Shown piece after piece: positions 50,540-59,499 of a stretch of 64,000 nucleotides of DNA; positions within the stretch are counted from its first letter, which is position 1; every line of letters begins with the position of its first letter. A program made the position numbers and the translations under genes. The stretch comes from JASHPR01 sp963729365 (lineage in GTDB: Bacteria > Actinomycetota > Actinomycetes > Streptosporangiales > Streptosporangiaceae). Below the pieces are notes generated by a model. The model saw only the letters and a list, made by a program, of their open reading frames with translations, had not been told where the DNA came from and made no database searches. Location: NCBI GenBank assembly GCA_963729365.1, contig CAVSNQ010000023.1, forward strand, positions 85,582-149,581. Direction: 5' to 3'.

Positions 50540-51234
50540 CAACAGCATGGTTCGATGAGCAGCGCAGGCTGAGCCCGGATGAGCTGCAGAGCGTGACGTT
50601 CCCGATGTCGCGGCTGGGACGGCGCGGCTACGAGGAGGCGGCCGTCAACGGGTTCCTGCGCAAGGTCCACGCGGAGTTCGTGCACCTGGTCAACGAGCGC
50701 GCCTCGCTGTGGCAGGACGTGCAGCGGCTGCGCCGGCGGATTCTGGCCGGGGAGAACGACGGCGGTCCGCAGGCGGTGCTGTTCGGCGAGGCCGACGCGC
50801 ACGTGCACGCGGTGCAGATTCTGTCGACCGCGCAGGTCACCGCCGACCGCTACGTGGCCGACGCCCAGGCCTACAGCAGCCGGGTGACCGAGGAGGCGAG
50901 GCGGCGCCGGGACGACATCATGCGCGACGCGCAGCAGAACTCGGACATGATCCTGGAGGAGGCCCACACCAGGGCCCGCGAGGCGGCGGTTTCGGCGCTG
51001 AACGTCGCGCCGCCGCAGACCGATACTGAGCGGCGCGCCCTCCAGGCCGAACTGGCATACCTGCGCACCTACAGCAGCGTCTACCGGGCGCACCTGCGCG
51101 CTTATACCGAGAGCGTGCTGCGCGGCATCGAGGAGTGGGAGCGCAAGGATGCGGGCCCGCTCCCGCAGCGGGAACCAGAGTCATTCCATGAACCGGCCCT
51201 GGGGCATGCCGATCAGCGGAGCATCGGCTACTGA
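50536..51234 (+). CDS. DivIVA/Wag31-like coiled-coil protein
   Basis: A 232-residue protein. The N-terminal DivIVA-type segment reads MSRLGRRGYEEAAVNGFLRK, followed by a long coiled coil (HAEFVHLVNERASLWQDVQR to RRDDIMRDAQQNSDMILEEA). The C-terminal part is charged. It is shorter and more divergent than Wag31 and lacks the full DivIVA motif, so it may be a helper rather than the main polar determinant. Start TTG 50536 overlaps the flavohemoglobin stop (TTGA). Its last 54 bases overlap the tail of the convergent nitric oxide synthase gene. Confidence 0.75.
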   Translation: MTTAWFDEQRRLSPDELQSVTFPMSRLGRRGYEEAAVNGFLRKVHAEFVHLVNERASLWQDVQRLRRRILAGENDGGPQAVLFGEADAHVHAVQILSTAQVTADRYVADAQAYSSRVTEEARRRRDDIMRDAQQNSDMILEEAHTRAREAAVSALNVAPPQTDTERRALQAELAYLRTYSSVYRAHLRAYTESVLRGIEEWERKDAGPLPQREPESFHEPALGHADQRSIGY

Positions 51235-52604
51235 TGGCGGCCGATGCAGGTGCGCGGGGAATACCGCGCCTCCCGCCGCAGCCCGGCTGGATAAATCGAT
51301 GAGCCGGGCGGGTGCCGGGTGGCGGTAGAAGTTCGGCGTCTGATCGAAATTCTGGTAATACCGGTGAAACACCGGCGTCGCGGACGACGCGGCGGGCGGC
51401 ACGATCCAGGTCCAGTCCGCCGGGCATGCCCGGCCATGCCGCTCTTCGCGCTGCATGTGCTGGAGAAAGCGCACCGACTCGGTGTGATGATCGGAAATCG
51501 TCACCCCGGATGTGCTGAACGAATGCAGCACCGCGAGGTTGAGCTCGGTCATGGCCTTGTCTTTCCACAGCGTCTGGTCCCGGTCCGTGGCCAGGCCCAT
51601 GTGCCCGGCGATCACCGGAAGCTGGTCGTAGCGGCCAGCGTCGCCGAGGTCCCGGGATCCGATCTCGGTGCACATGTACCAGCCGTTGAAGGGCACGGCC
51701 GGGTATCGCACGCCGCCGACGTCCAGGTACATGTCGCTGATCACAGGCACGGCGTACCACCGCAGGCCGAGGTCGGCGAACCAGGCAAAATCCGGATGCC
51801 TCATCATCACCTCGAGCACCGCGTCGGCGGGCAGCTCGTGCAGCGTGGGAAAGCCGCCAGCTTCCTCCACGATCAGCGGGAGAACGTCGAAGCGGCCGGC
51901 CTGCCGCCGGACCAGCCGAGATGACGGGCAAGGCGGGTGACGTCCACGTTCGCCGGGTCCCCGAAGACGGCGCCACCGGCGGTCTCGTGACCCGCGTACC
52001 GCACCAGCTGGGAGTTGAGGATGCGCGGGCCTGGCCAGTACGGCTGGTCCGGCGCGAATACCGTGATCATCGGCCGGATCCGGCCGCCGTTCGTCGCCTC
52101 ACGCAGGTGCTCGATGGACTCGGCGGCGATGTCCGCCGCGGCCGTGACCTCGCGGCGGTCGCGCACCTGGAGGCTATGCCAGTACAGACGGCCGATGCAC
52201 CGCGCGCTGTTCCGCCAGGCGACGCGGGCGCCGAAGGCCAGTTCCTCCGGCGTGTGCCAGTACGTCCCGGTCGCCTCGATCTCGCGGCGGACCTGCCAGA
52301 GCCGCCGGTCGGGCGGACCCGCCTGGTTCTCGGTGTGGAACAGCGTGATGAACTGCCGGGCGCTGGCGTGCAGGGCGTCAACGGCGGACGGGTCGTCGCC
52401 CGCCAGGGGCCACCGCGCGGGAAGCGCGTCCAGTTCGGCGTCGAAGGCGGTCACGGGTTCGGCCGCGGTCACCGGGCAGGCCCGGGGCGGCGGGGGTGCG
52501 GCGGGCGGCCCGGCCTGCCCCTGGCCGCGGGCGCGGCTGCGCGACGCGCTCCGGCGCGGAGGCCAGCGGGAATCCTGCAGGGTATGGCGCTGGTTCAGTG
52601 CCAC
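51181..52604 (-). pseudogene. nos: Bacterial nitric oxide synthase oxygenase, split by a frameshift
   Basis: Two adjoining minus-strand frames make one NOS oxygenase. The first (52604 to 51873) holds HTPEELAFGARVAWRNSARC, with the heme-thiolate Cys near residue 136 in RNSARCIGRLYWHSL, and PYWPGPRILNSQLVRYAG. The second (51870 to 51181) holds LRWYAVPVISDMYLDVGGVR, FNGWYMCTEIGSRDLGDAGR and the late ERHGRACPADWTWIVPPAAS. They join by one base near 51900, where frame 2 continues RPAGRFDVLPLIVEEAGGFP. Bacterial NOS makes NO and citrulline from arginine, using a separate reductase. The N-terminal 50 residues are Pro/Arg-rich and uncertain. The 3' end overlaps the DivIVA-like gene. Confidence 0.85.
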
Positions 52605-52681
52605 GGAGACCTCGCCAGGCAGCAGAGCACTCCGCGCATTCTGATTCCGTATGACATGGCGCCCTCCGGTGCTGGCTGGAC

Positions 52682-52701
52682 CGGTTCCCTGGCCGGAACC
52701 G
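52682..52701. repeat. Short inverted repeat upstream of the nitric oxide synthase gene
   Basis: CGGTTCC (52682-52688) pairs with GGAACCG (52695-52701), 78-97 bases before the synthase start and about 125 bases after the end of the SARP gene, which transcribes toward it. It could be an operator or a terminator of the SARP transcript. Confidence 0.4.
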
Positions 52702-52826
52702 TGGCACCAGGGTGCGCCGCCAACCCGGACGCTTATATTGCAATCTCCTTGACGCGCGCCCTGCGACCCAGGTCAACGGCGCAGAACGGCATTGTTCAGG
52801 GTCCGGCTACCCACCCGCAGCGAGGG

Positions 52827-55800
52827 CTACGAGGTGCGGCGCCCAAACGCCGGGTCCGTGGCGTCCAGGCGTATCCGGGCGGACTCGGCTTCCGGCACGC
52901 CGAGCCGTTCGAAGATGTCAAGTGCCTGCCGGAAAACGATCCGGGCAGCGAGGGCTCCTTGCGTGCTGAGCGTCGTTTCCGCCATTCCCTCGAGGAGCTT
53001 GGCCTCCTCGTATGGGTCGCCGATCTCCCGTGCCAGCCGCAGAGCGGTCTGATAACACTCAAGCGCCTCGCCGTACTGGCCAGATCCGCGGTGCACGTCG
53101 GCTACCCCGCGCAGCGCCATCACCTGCTGGGACAGGTTCCCGATCTCCGCGGCGATCATTCCGGCCTTCTCGTGATGAATCAGCGCCTCGTAATAGCATC
53201 CTGCGCCTTGGTAAATGGCGCCGATATCAATGAGCACGTCGGCTTCATCAGGAAGATCGCCGATACTGTGATATATGGCCAGGGCCCGTCGGCAGGCGGC
53301 AAGAGCTTCTTCGTAACTGCCTTTATTACGGTACACACTGCCTATGCTGTGATACAGGATCGCCTGGCTCTGAGCGCCGCCTATTTCGTTAAATATCTCC
53401 AGCGCCTTGTGGTAGTTATCGAGCGCGTCTCGATACTGGCCGGCGTACACGTGCATCTTTCCCAGGTTGTTGAGGCTCTTCGCCTCACCGCGCCGGTCGC
53501 CGGCCTCACGGTACTTCCAAAGCGCGTCAAGCAGCTGCGCCATTGCGTCCGGGTAGCGCCCGAGGTGCCAGCAAGCGATGCCGGAATGGCTCAGCGTATC
53601 GGCCACGCCATGCTGGTCCCCGGCCTCGGCGTACAGAGTCTGCGCTTCCTGGAAATAGGCGAGGGCCTCGCGGGAACGGGCAGCGCGCTGGTTCGCCAGG
53701 CCTATCTGGTCCAGGGCTTCGGCCTGGCCGCACCCGTCGCCGAGCGACCGGTAGATCACCACGGCATCCCCGGCCAGTTCAAGGGCGGCGGCGTGCTGCC
53801 CGGTCTGCTGCTGCACGACGCTGAGCTCGAGCGACGCCCGAGCGATCCTGGCCGGGTCGGCGAGCTCACGGCAGGCCTGCAGCGCCAGCGTGTGGGCCTC
53901 GATTGCCTCGTGCCAGTAGGCCCGGATCTCCACGAAGCCCGCCAGGACGTGAGTGAGATCGGCGCACTGCTGCTGGCATTCGTGCTCGCCCGCGTGCCGC
54001 GCGGCCTGCAGGATGTTACGCCACTCCGACTCGAGCCAGCGGGCCGCGGCCTCTGGCGTGCCGAGCGCCGGGCTGTCGACCGGGGGATGGGCGACCGACG
54101 CCGGCATCCGGTGCCGGAAGGGATGAAGGACCCGGTCAGCCTTGTCGGCCGAGTACAGGTAGTAGTCCAGGAGCCTGTCGACGGCCTTTCGCCGCTCGGG
54201 CGAAGGATCATCGTGGGCCGCGCGAGCGGCCGCGAAGCCGCGGATGAGGTCGTGGAAACGGAACTGGCCGGCCCGGTCCTGCGCCAGCAGGTGATGATCA
54301 AGCAGGGCGGTGCAGGCTTTCTCCGCTTCGCTGAGTGTGCAGCCGCCCAGGGCGGCCGCCGCGTGCAGGCTGACCAGAGGGCAGGGGTTCAGGCCCAGCC
54401 GCCGGAAGAACTGCTGGTGGTCGGGGTGCAGCGCACGATACGACAGGTCAAAGGCCGACGTCACCTCGGGGTTTGCGCCGCCGCCGTCCAGGCCCGGGTC
54501 GGGCTGGGCCAGTTCCCCAGCCAGGTCGGACAGCCGGAACGGATAGCCCCGGGCCAGTCCGGCGGCGGTCAGCTGGATCGCGAGGGGGAGGCGCCCGAGG
54601 AGCTCGACGGCGGTGGCGGCCTCGTCCTGGTTTCGGACCATCCCCGGGCTTGCGACCTGGGCGAACAGTGTGACCGCGTCGTCCGTGGGCAGCGCGTCGA
54701 GGGTGACCACGTGGGCGCCGCCGAGGTCGGGCAGCGCGTACCGGGCGGTGATCAAGATCAGGCATCCCCCCGCCTCGGGCAGCAGCGGACGGATCTGATC
54801 GCTGGTGGCGGCGTCGTCGAGAATCACCACGGCGCGCCTTCGGCTCAGCTCGGCGCGCCACAGCGTGGCGCGCTTGCCGATGGCGCCGGGAATCTGCGCG
54901 GCCGGCACATTCAGCATCTGGAGCAGGCGGTGCAGCGCCTCGGCCGAGTCGAGCGACGGGCACCCGGGGTCGTGCGTGTGGAAGTTGAGGTAGAACATCC
55001 CGTCCGGGTACTGCGGGGCGACGGTGCGGGCAGCGTGCACGGCGAGCGCGGTCTTGCCCACGCCGGGCATGCCCTCGATGACTCTGACCTGGGGGGCGCC
55101 GCCGTGCTCGCCGGCAAGCAGCGCTAGTTCCTGGCCGCGTCCCACGAACTCCACCGTCTCGGGTGGAAGGGTGTCCGGCTGCGGCACCAAGCCGGGACGC
55201 CGGCTGGCGGGCCGGACCGAAAGCTCGGGGTCGCGGCGCAGGATCCGCTGGTGGAGTTCGGCCAGTGCCGGACCCGGCTCGGTTCCCTGCTCCTCGGCCA
55301 GGCGGCTCCGGGTTTCCCGGTAGAGGCTGAGCGCGTCACCTTGCCTGCCGCTCCAGTAAAGGGCCGTCATCTGGTGGGCGATGAAGGTCTCATCCAGCGG
55401 GTACTGAGCCAGCAGGCCGCGAAGCTCACCGATCAGCTCGGCGTGGCGGCCAAGTTCAAGCTCGCACCCGACGCGTTCGAGGATGACCGCCCGGCGCTCT
55501 TCCTCCAGGCTGTCGCGCATCCGCGCCACCCAGTCGCCGCGGATCCCGGCCAGCGCCTGGCCACGCCAGAGCGCGTCCGCCTCGCGCAGCAATCGCGCCG
55601 CATGATCGTAGTCCCCGCTTTCGGCCAGGGCGCTCGCCTGGCGGCGCAGCCGGCGGAATTGGTGCAGGTCAACCGCTTCGGGATCGACGTCAAGCACGTA
55701 GCCGCTGGCGCGCCCCGCCAGCCGGATGCTGTCCCCGGCGGCCTGCCGGAGCGACGCCCGGAGCCGGGCCACGTAGACAGAGAGGTTCTCCCGGGCCTTT

Positions 55801-55967
55801 GCCGGCGGCCGGGTGTCCCACAACCGGTCGATGAGCGCGCCGGCCGGGACTATCGTGCGCGGCGTCAGCAGAAGGATGGCCAGGACGCTGCGCGCCTTGG
55901 CCGACCCCAGGTCATATGGCTGCCCGGCCGACCAAAGCTCAGTCGGTCCCAGTACCCGGAATTCCAT
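52827..55967 (-). CDS. SARP/AfsR-type regulator with NB-ARC and TPR domains
   Basis: A 1046-residue regulator. Residues 1-95: OmpR-type DNA-binding domain (VLGPTELWSAGQPYDLGSAK). Residues 100-245: BTAD domain (RRLRRQASALAESGDYDHAA). Residues 265-560: NB-ARC ATPase with Walker A VIEGMPGVGKTALAVHAART and Walker B RRAVVILDDAA. From about 640: helical TPR repeats with the pattern YRDALDNYHKALEIFNEIGG. Such proteins activate secondary-metabolism or developmental genes in actinomycetes. Start ATG 55967 matches the domain start. It lies directly upstream of the nitric oxide synthase gene on the same strand, with 222 bases between, and upstream of it is a short peptide gene, so it may control either. 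Confidence 0.93.
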   Translation of the reverse strand: MEFRVLGPTELWSAGQPYDLGSAKARSVLAILLLTPRTIVPAGALIDRLWDTRPPAKARENLSVYVARLRASLRQAAGDSIRLAGRASGYVLDVDPEAVDLHQFRRLRRQASALAESGDYDHAARLLREADALWRGQALAGIRGDWVARMRDSLEEERRAVILERVGCELELGRHAELIGELRGLLAQYPLDETFIAHQMTALYWSGRQGDALSLYRETRSRLAEEQGTEPGPALAELHQRILRRDPELSVRPASRRPGLVPQPDTLPPETVEFVGRGQELALLAGEHGGAPQVRVIEGMPGVGKTALAVHAARTVAPQYPDGMFYLNFHTHDPGCPSLDSAEALHRLLQMLNVPAAQIPGAIGKRATLWRAELSRRRAVVILDDAATSDQIRPLLPEAGGCLILITARYALPDLGGAHVVTLDALPTDDAVTLFAQVASPGMVRNQDEAATAVELLGRLPLAIQLTAAGLARGYPFRLSDLAGELAQPDPGLDGGGANPEVTSAFDLSYRALHPDHQQFFRRLGLNPCPLVSLHAAAALGGCTLSEAEKACTALLDHHLLAQDRAGQFRFHDLIRGFAAARAAHDDPSPERRKAVDRLLDYYLYSADKADRVLHPFRHRMPASVAHPPVDSPALGTPEAAARWLESEWRNILQAARHAGEHECQQQCADLTHVLAGFVEIRAYWHEAIEAHTLALQACRELADPARIARASLELSVVQQQTGQHAAALELAGDAVVIYRSLGDGCGQAEALDQIGLANQRAARSREALAYFQEAQTLYAEAGDQHGVADTLSHSGIACWHLGRYPDAMAQLLDALWKYREAGDRRGEAKSLNNLGKMHVYAGQYRDALDNYHKALEIFNEIGGAQSQAILYHSIGSVYRNKGSYEEALAACRRALAIYHSIGDLPDEADVLIDIGAIYQGAGCYYEALIHHEKAGMIAAEIGNLSQQVMALRGVADVHRGSGQYGEALECYQTALRLAREIGDPYEEAKLLEGMAETTLSTQGALAARIVFRQALDIFERLGVPEAESARIRLDATDPAFGRRTS

Positions 55968-56604
55968 GATCGACCTGCATCGTTCACCGCCTGCGGCACG
56001 CTCGGCGCTCGTGCCCCGAAAGGGTTCTGGAGAACATTCTGCACTGCTGATACCCAGTTATAAAGCAGCTTCCACATTAAACCTTGCGGAAAATGCCGCG
56101 GAGTGAGCCTTTGGCAGAGCAATTAATGCGCCTTTTGATGCAACTTTCATTCGAGCTTTCATGGCGCCGGCGCCCCGGCTCGCCTTTGCTGCTCCCGCCT
56201 GCTGCTTCCGCGCTACCGCCAGAGTGGCTAACGTGGTAGCAGGTGCTGATGGGATGTTTGTGGCAATAGGAGCCAGCGAGGTTCCCGGTACAAGAAGCAG
56301 GCCGGGCGGCAGCGCCGAGGGCGGCTGATTCGCCCGGCGCCTGCATCACTCTCTGTGCGGAATCCGGGTTCCCCTGAAAGCACCGGCCCTCCGCTCGCCG
56401 ATGTCAATTTGCAGAGCCACTCCTACACACGGTGGTCAATCATTACGGTCCGTGCGTGCGTGTGCGGCGCGCACCGCAGTGGTCGCGAATTCCGGCAAAT
56501 AATGGGTCTGATCGAGCCGAATGCTGCACTCCGCGGGGGATAGTGGTGTAGTTTATCCATCTGAGAGGACCTGGCATTTAAGACCTCAATGGAAGGACTT
56601 CTCG
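55968..56604. other. Long intergenic region upstream of the SARP gene
   Basis: The 637 bases are less GC-rich than average (near 56050-56100 and 56400-56480) and hold the promoters of the SARP gene (minus) and the small peptide gene (plus). No conserved frame is visible. The stretch is a good place to look for a small RNA or butyrolactone-type receptor sites, but nothing specific is seen. Confidence 0.4.
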
Positions 56605-56829
56605 ATGAGTAGTCACCCATCGTTACGGTATCGGACCGCGCGGACCGGGAAACCGGCGGGACGGCATCGCCGCGAGCCCGCCTCCGGAACGGCTCGGCGC
56701 AAAATCGTTCCAGCGCTTGTAGTGGCCGGTGTGGGCGCTGCAACGGTGGCGGCTTCCGCTCATGGAATCGCCGCCCCCGCCGCCCATATGGACGCTATAC
56801 GCATCTCCAACATCCCGTGGATGTATTAG
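56605..56829 (+). CDS. Short peptide with a signal-like hydrophobic segment
   Basis: A 74-residue peptide. Residues 1-31 are Arg-rich and basic; about 32-56 form a hydrophobic helix (KIVPALVVAGVGAATVAASA); then APAAHMDAIRISNIPWMY ends the protein. An export signal with an Ala-rich cleavage site would release a C-terminal piece of about 15 residues. Alternatively it is the truncated N-terminus of a longer secreted protein. The ribosome site GGAAGGA eight bases before ATG 56605 is good. It is divergent from the SARP gene. No modification enzymes sit beside it, so it is not an obvious RiPP precursor. Confidence 0.5.
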   Translation: MSSHPSLRYRTARTGKPAGRHRREPASGTARRKIVPALVVAGVGAATVAASAHGIAAPAAHMDAIRISNIPWMY

Positions 56830-57289
56830 CTCAATAGCACGGTATTCTCGCCACCAGATTGGAGTGGGCCGGGTCCATGATCATGGTGGTGACCTGTGGT
56901 TTCTCGCAGCGGCCCTGAGTGAGCGGCGCTTGCGAGGGAGGCTAGGCAGTGGGCGGTGGGCGGGCGTCGCATCGCCTACTGCCTGGCTAAAATCAAGGCG
57001 GCAGTTCGCGGCCGTATTGGAAATGCGACGCGCAGGCTATTGCTGCTTTTGAGTAGCCGCGGTGGAATGGCTCTCAGCCGACTACGCAATGCCTGGGCTT
57101 GATGTAATAGCAAGCCAGGAAACCCTATCAAGCTGATCACCGAAACGCGCGGGCTGGCACTTTCCGCCAGCCCGCCGTGTTCGCGTACAGGGAGCGCTGC
57201 GGGCTGGCAGAAGAGCCGGCCTGTGGCGGATATCATCGGGTCAGTCGCGCCATTTCGTGCCGGCGGGCCTGACTGGGTATTGTGCCCTC
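56830..57289. other. Intergenic region with a hairpin
   Basis: The 460 bases between the short peptide gene and the flavoprotein gene show no conserved protein. A hairpin lies at 57150-57174. Several short open frames on both strands have no recognisable features. Confidence 0.4.
57150..57174. terminator. Terminator-like hairpin
   Basis: CGGGCTGGC (57150-57158) pairs perfectly with GCCAGCCCG (57166-57174) around a seven-base loop. There is no T-tract; actinobacterial terminators often lack one. It may end the short peptide transcript. Confidence 0.5.
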
Positions 57290-57820
57290 ATGACGACGGA
57301 CATTCAGCCAGTGCTTTACGTCGTGGCGTGCGGCGGGCCCCCGGCGGCGCAGCTTGACGCCTTCGTCGGCTTCGCCCAGCAGCAAGGCTGGGATGTCTGT
57401 GTGATCGCCACTCCGGACGGGGCCAAGTTCCTTGACGCGGCGCGCCTGGCCGAGCTGACCGGTCATCCGGTCCGGTCGCAGTACAAGCAGCCGGATGATC
57501 CAGACGTGCTGCCGCCGGCCGACGCCTTCGCCGTCGCTCCGGCCACGTTCAGCACGATCAACAGGCTGGCCCTGGGCATCAGCGACACGCTGGCGCTCGG
57601 GTTGCTGAACGAGGGCCTGGGCGCAGGCCTGCCCATCATCGCCGTGCCATGGCCGAACGCGGCGCTGGCCCGGCATCCGGCCTTTCAGCGCAACGTCGGC
57701 CTGCTGCGGGAGTGGGGGGTGCGGGTCATCTTCGATTCCGCCCGGGTTCCTGGCGCGACCGGCGATCCGGCCGTCTTCCCCTGGGACGAGCTGCGAGCCG
57801 CGCTCGTTACTCTCGGGTGA
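57290..57820 (+). CDS. Flavoprotein of the Dfp/EpiD/UbiX-like family
   Basis: A 176-residue flavoprotein. The N-terminal VLYVVACGGPPAAQLDAFVG, DGAKFLDAARLAELTG, ADAFAVAPATFSTINRLALG and LPIIAVPWPNAALARHPAFQ follow the pattern of HFCD flavoproteins (phosphopantothenoylcysteine decarboxylase-like), with the APAT/N motif in VAPATFSTINRLA. The active-site His of decarboxylases is not clear. Start ATG 57290 is used; upstream codons add nothing conserved. Its 3' end overlaps the convergent TrkA-C gene by 14 bases. Confidence 0.75.
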   Translation: MTTDIQPVLYVVACGGPPAAQLDAFVGFAQQQGWDVCVIATPDGAKFLDAARLAELTGHPVRSQYKQPDDPDVLPPADAFAVAPATFSTINRLALGISDTLALGLLNEGLGAGLPIIAVPWPNAALARHPAFQRNVGLLREWGVRVIFDSARVPGATGDPAVFPWDELRAALVTLG

Positions 57821-58289
57821 GGAGCGCCGCGGCCGCGTCGGCGCCCTCGCGGGTGCCGATGACGATCAGTGTGTCCCCCCCGCCCAGCCGGAAGGCCGGC
57901 GCGGGGGAGGGGATGGGGTTGGGCCCGCGCAGGATGGCGACGACCGACGCCCCGGTCCGGGTCCGCAGCTGCGTCGTGCCGAGCGGCCGGCCGTTCCAGC
58001 GTGACACGGCGGACAGCGCAATGCGCTCGGCGACGAGGCCAAGCTCGGCGGCGCGCAGCAGCCGGGGGTCGTCGTGCCCGGCCAGCAGCGCGTCGGCGAG
58101 CACGGCCGCCTCCTCCGTGGTCAGGTGCAGCGAGACGGCGGCATCGTCGGGGTCGTCACCGCGGTAAACGTCCAGGGTGCGCGAGCCGTTCCGGTGCGCG
58201 ATCACCGACAGGTGCTCGCCGTCCGCCGTGGTGAAGTCGTACTGGAGGCCGATCCCCGGCAGATGTTTGATGCGGGTCCGCGGAGACAC
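57807..58289 (-). CDS. TrkA-C domain cation/proton antiporter regulatory protein
   Basis: A 160-residue protein. The N-terminal half holds GIGLQYDFTTADGEHLSVIA and HRNGSRTLDVYRGDDPDDAA; the C-terminal half is a TrkA-C (RCK-C) domain, ending GGGDTLIVIGTREGADAAAA. This is the shape of the regulatory subunits of K+/H+ antiporters (KhtT-like). The antiporter gene that normally follows is not here, although the gene runs toward the flavoprotein gene. Start GTG 58289 has GGAAGGGAG upstream. Confidence 0.85.
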   Translation of the reverse strand: MSPRTRIKHLPGIGLQYDFTTADGEHLSVIAHRNGSRTLDVYRGDDPDDAAVSLHLTTEEAAVLADALLAGHDDPRLLRAAELGLVAERIALSAVSRWNGRPLGTTQLRTRTGASVVAILRGPNPIPSPAPAFRLGGGDTLIVIGTREGADAAAALLTRE

Positions 58290-58526
58290 TCACGGGCTCC
58301 CTTCCTGGCGTGGCTGGCTGCCCCTCACGGCATGCGAGTGCATGCACGCCAGAGGCGACGGCCTGGTGCTTGCCGCGCTCGATAAAGGCCGGGGCCGCCC
58401 CAAGGCGAATGCCGGCCACCCGGCACGGGACGCCGCACGTCGGCGGCTCCCGTCTTCTGGATAACAGCCAGGCGAGAAACCGGCGTGTGCCCCCGGTGCA
58501 GTCCAGATGGAGGAAGCCGGGAAACG
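58290..58526. other. Intergenic spacer between minus-strand genes
   Basis: The 237 bases between the menB stop and the TrkA-C gene start must hold the TrkA-C promoter. I see no further gene. Confidence 0.4.
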
Positions 58527-59426
58527 TCAGTAGTAGTAAGGGAAACGGTCCCAGTCCGGGGCGCGTTTCTCCAGGAAGGCGTCCCGGCCCTCGGCGGCCT
58601 CGTCGGTCATGTAGGCGAGCCGGGTGGCCTCGGTCGAGAACACCTGCTGGCCGACGAGCCCGTCGTCGATGAGGTTGAACGCGAACTTCAGCATCCGCTG
58701 CGACGTCGGGCTCTTGCCGTTGATCTTCTTCGCCCAGTCCAGCGCGGTGCCCTCCAGCTCCGCATGGGGCACCACCGCGTTCACCATCCCCATCCGGTGC
58801 GCTGCCTCGGCATCGTAGGTCTCACCAAGGAAAAAGATCTCCCGCGCGAACTTCTGGCCTACCTGCCGTGCCAGGTAGGCCGAGCCGAAGCCCCCGTCAA
58901 AGCTCCCGACGTCAGCGTCCGTCTGCTTGAAGCGGGCGTGCTCGCGGCTGGCCAGGGTGAGGTCGCAGACCACGTGCAGGCTGTGCCCGCCGCCCGCCGC
59001 CCAGCCGGGCACCACGCAGATGACGACCTTCGGCATGAACCGGATCAGCCGGTGCACCTCCATGACGTGCAGCCGCCCGCTGCGCGCCGGGTCGATGCCC
59101 GCGGCGGTCTCGCCGTCGGCGTAGCGGTACCCGTCGCGCCCGCGGATTCGCTGGTCGCCCCCGGAGCAGAATGCCCAGACCCCGTCCTTGGGCGACGGCC
59201 CGTTGCCGGTCAGCAGCACGCAGCCGACGTCGCCCGACATCCGGGCGTGATCCAGGGCGCGGTACAGCTCATCGACGGTGTGCGGCCGGAACGCGTTGCG
59301 GACCTCGGGCCGGTTGAAGGCGACGCGGACGGTGCCCGAGTCGACGGCGCGGTGGTAGGTGATGTCGGTGAAGGCGAATCCCTCGACGGCACGCCACCGG
59401 TCGGGTTCGAAGATCTCAGAAACCAT
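58527..59426 (-). CDS. menB: 1,4-dihydroxy-2-naphthoyl-CoA synthase (MenB)
   Basis: A 299-residue crotonase-fold enzyme of menaquinone synthesis, which closes the ring of O-succinylbenzoyl-CoA. MenB marks: FNRPEVRNAFRPHTVDELYR, CSGGDQRIRGRDGYRY, VVPGWAAGGGHSLHVVCDLT, DADVGSFDGGFGSAYLARQV, and the C-terminus FLEKRAPDWDRFPYYY. Start ATG 59426 begins MVSEIFEPDRWRAV, the usual start. Other men genes are not in the window. Menaquinone is the actinobacterial quinone, which fits the organism guess. Confidence 0.95.
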   Translation of the reverse strand: MVSEIFEPDRWRAVEGFAFTDITYHRAVDSGTVRVAFNRPEVRNAFRPHTVDELYRALDHARMSGDVGCVLLTGNGPSPKDGVWAFCSGGDQRIRGRDGYRYADGETAAGIDPARSGRLHVMEVHRLIRFMPKVVICVVPGWAAGGGHSLHVVCDLTLASREHARFKQTDADVGSFDGGFGSAYLARQVGQKFAREIFFLGETYDAEAAHRMGMVNAVVPHAELEGTALDWAKKINGKSPTSQRMLKFAFNLIDDGLVGQQVFSTEATRLAYMTDEAAEGRDAFLEKRAPDWDRFPYYY

Positions 59427-59499
59427 AGACCGATTGTGGCGGACGGCCGTGGTCACCCGGCCGGCGGCACGGGCAGTCCGGCGAGCACGGCCCGCGTGT

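Noticed and set aside
51921..55127. Plus-strand open frame of over 1000 codons opposite the SARP and synthase genes
   Set aside because: Shadow of a GC-rich coding strand; the SARP protein on the other strand has all its domains in order.
56605..56829. Ribosomally made modified peptide (RiPP) precursor
   Set aside because: No modification, protease or transporter gene beside it and no Cys/Ser-rich core.
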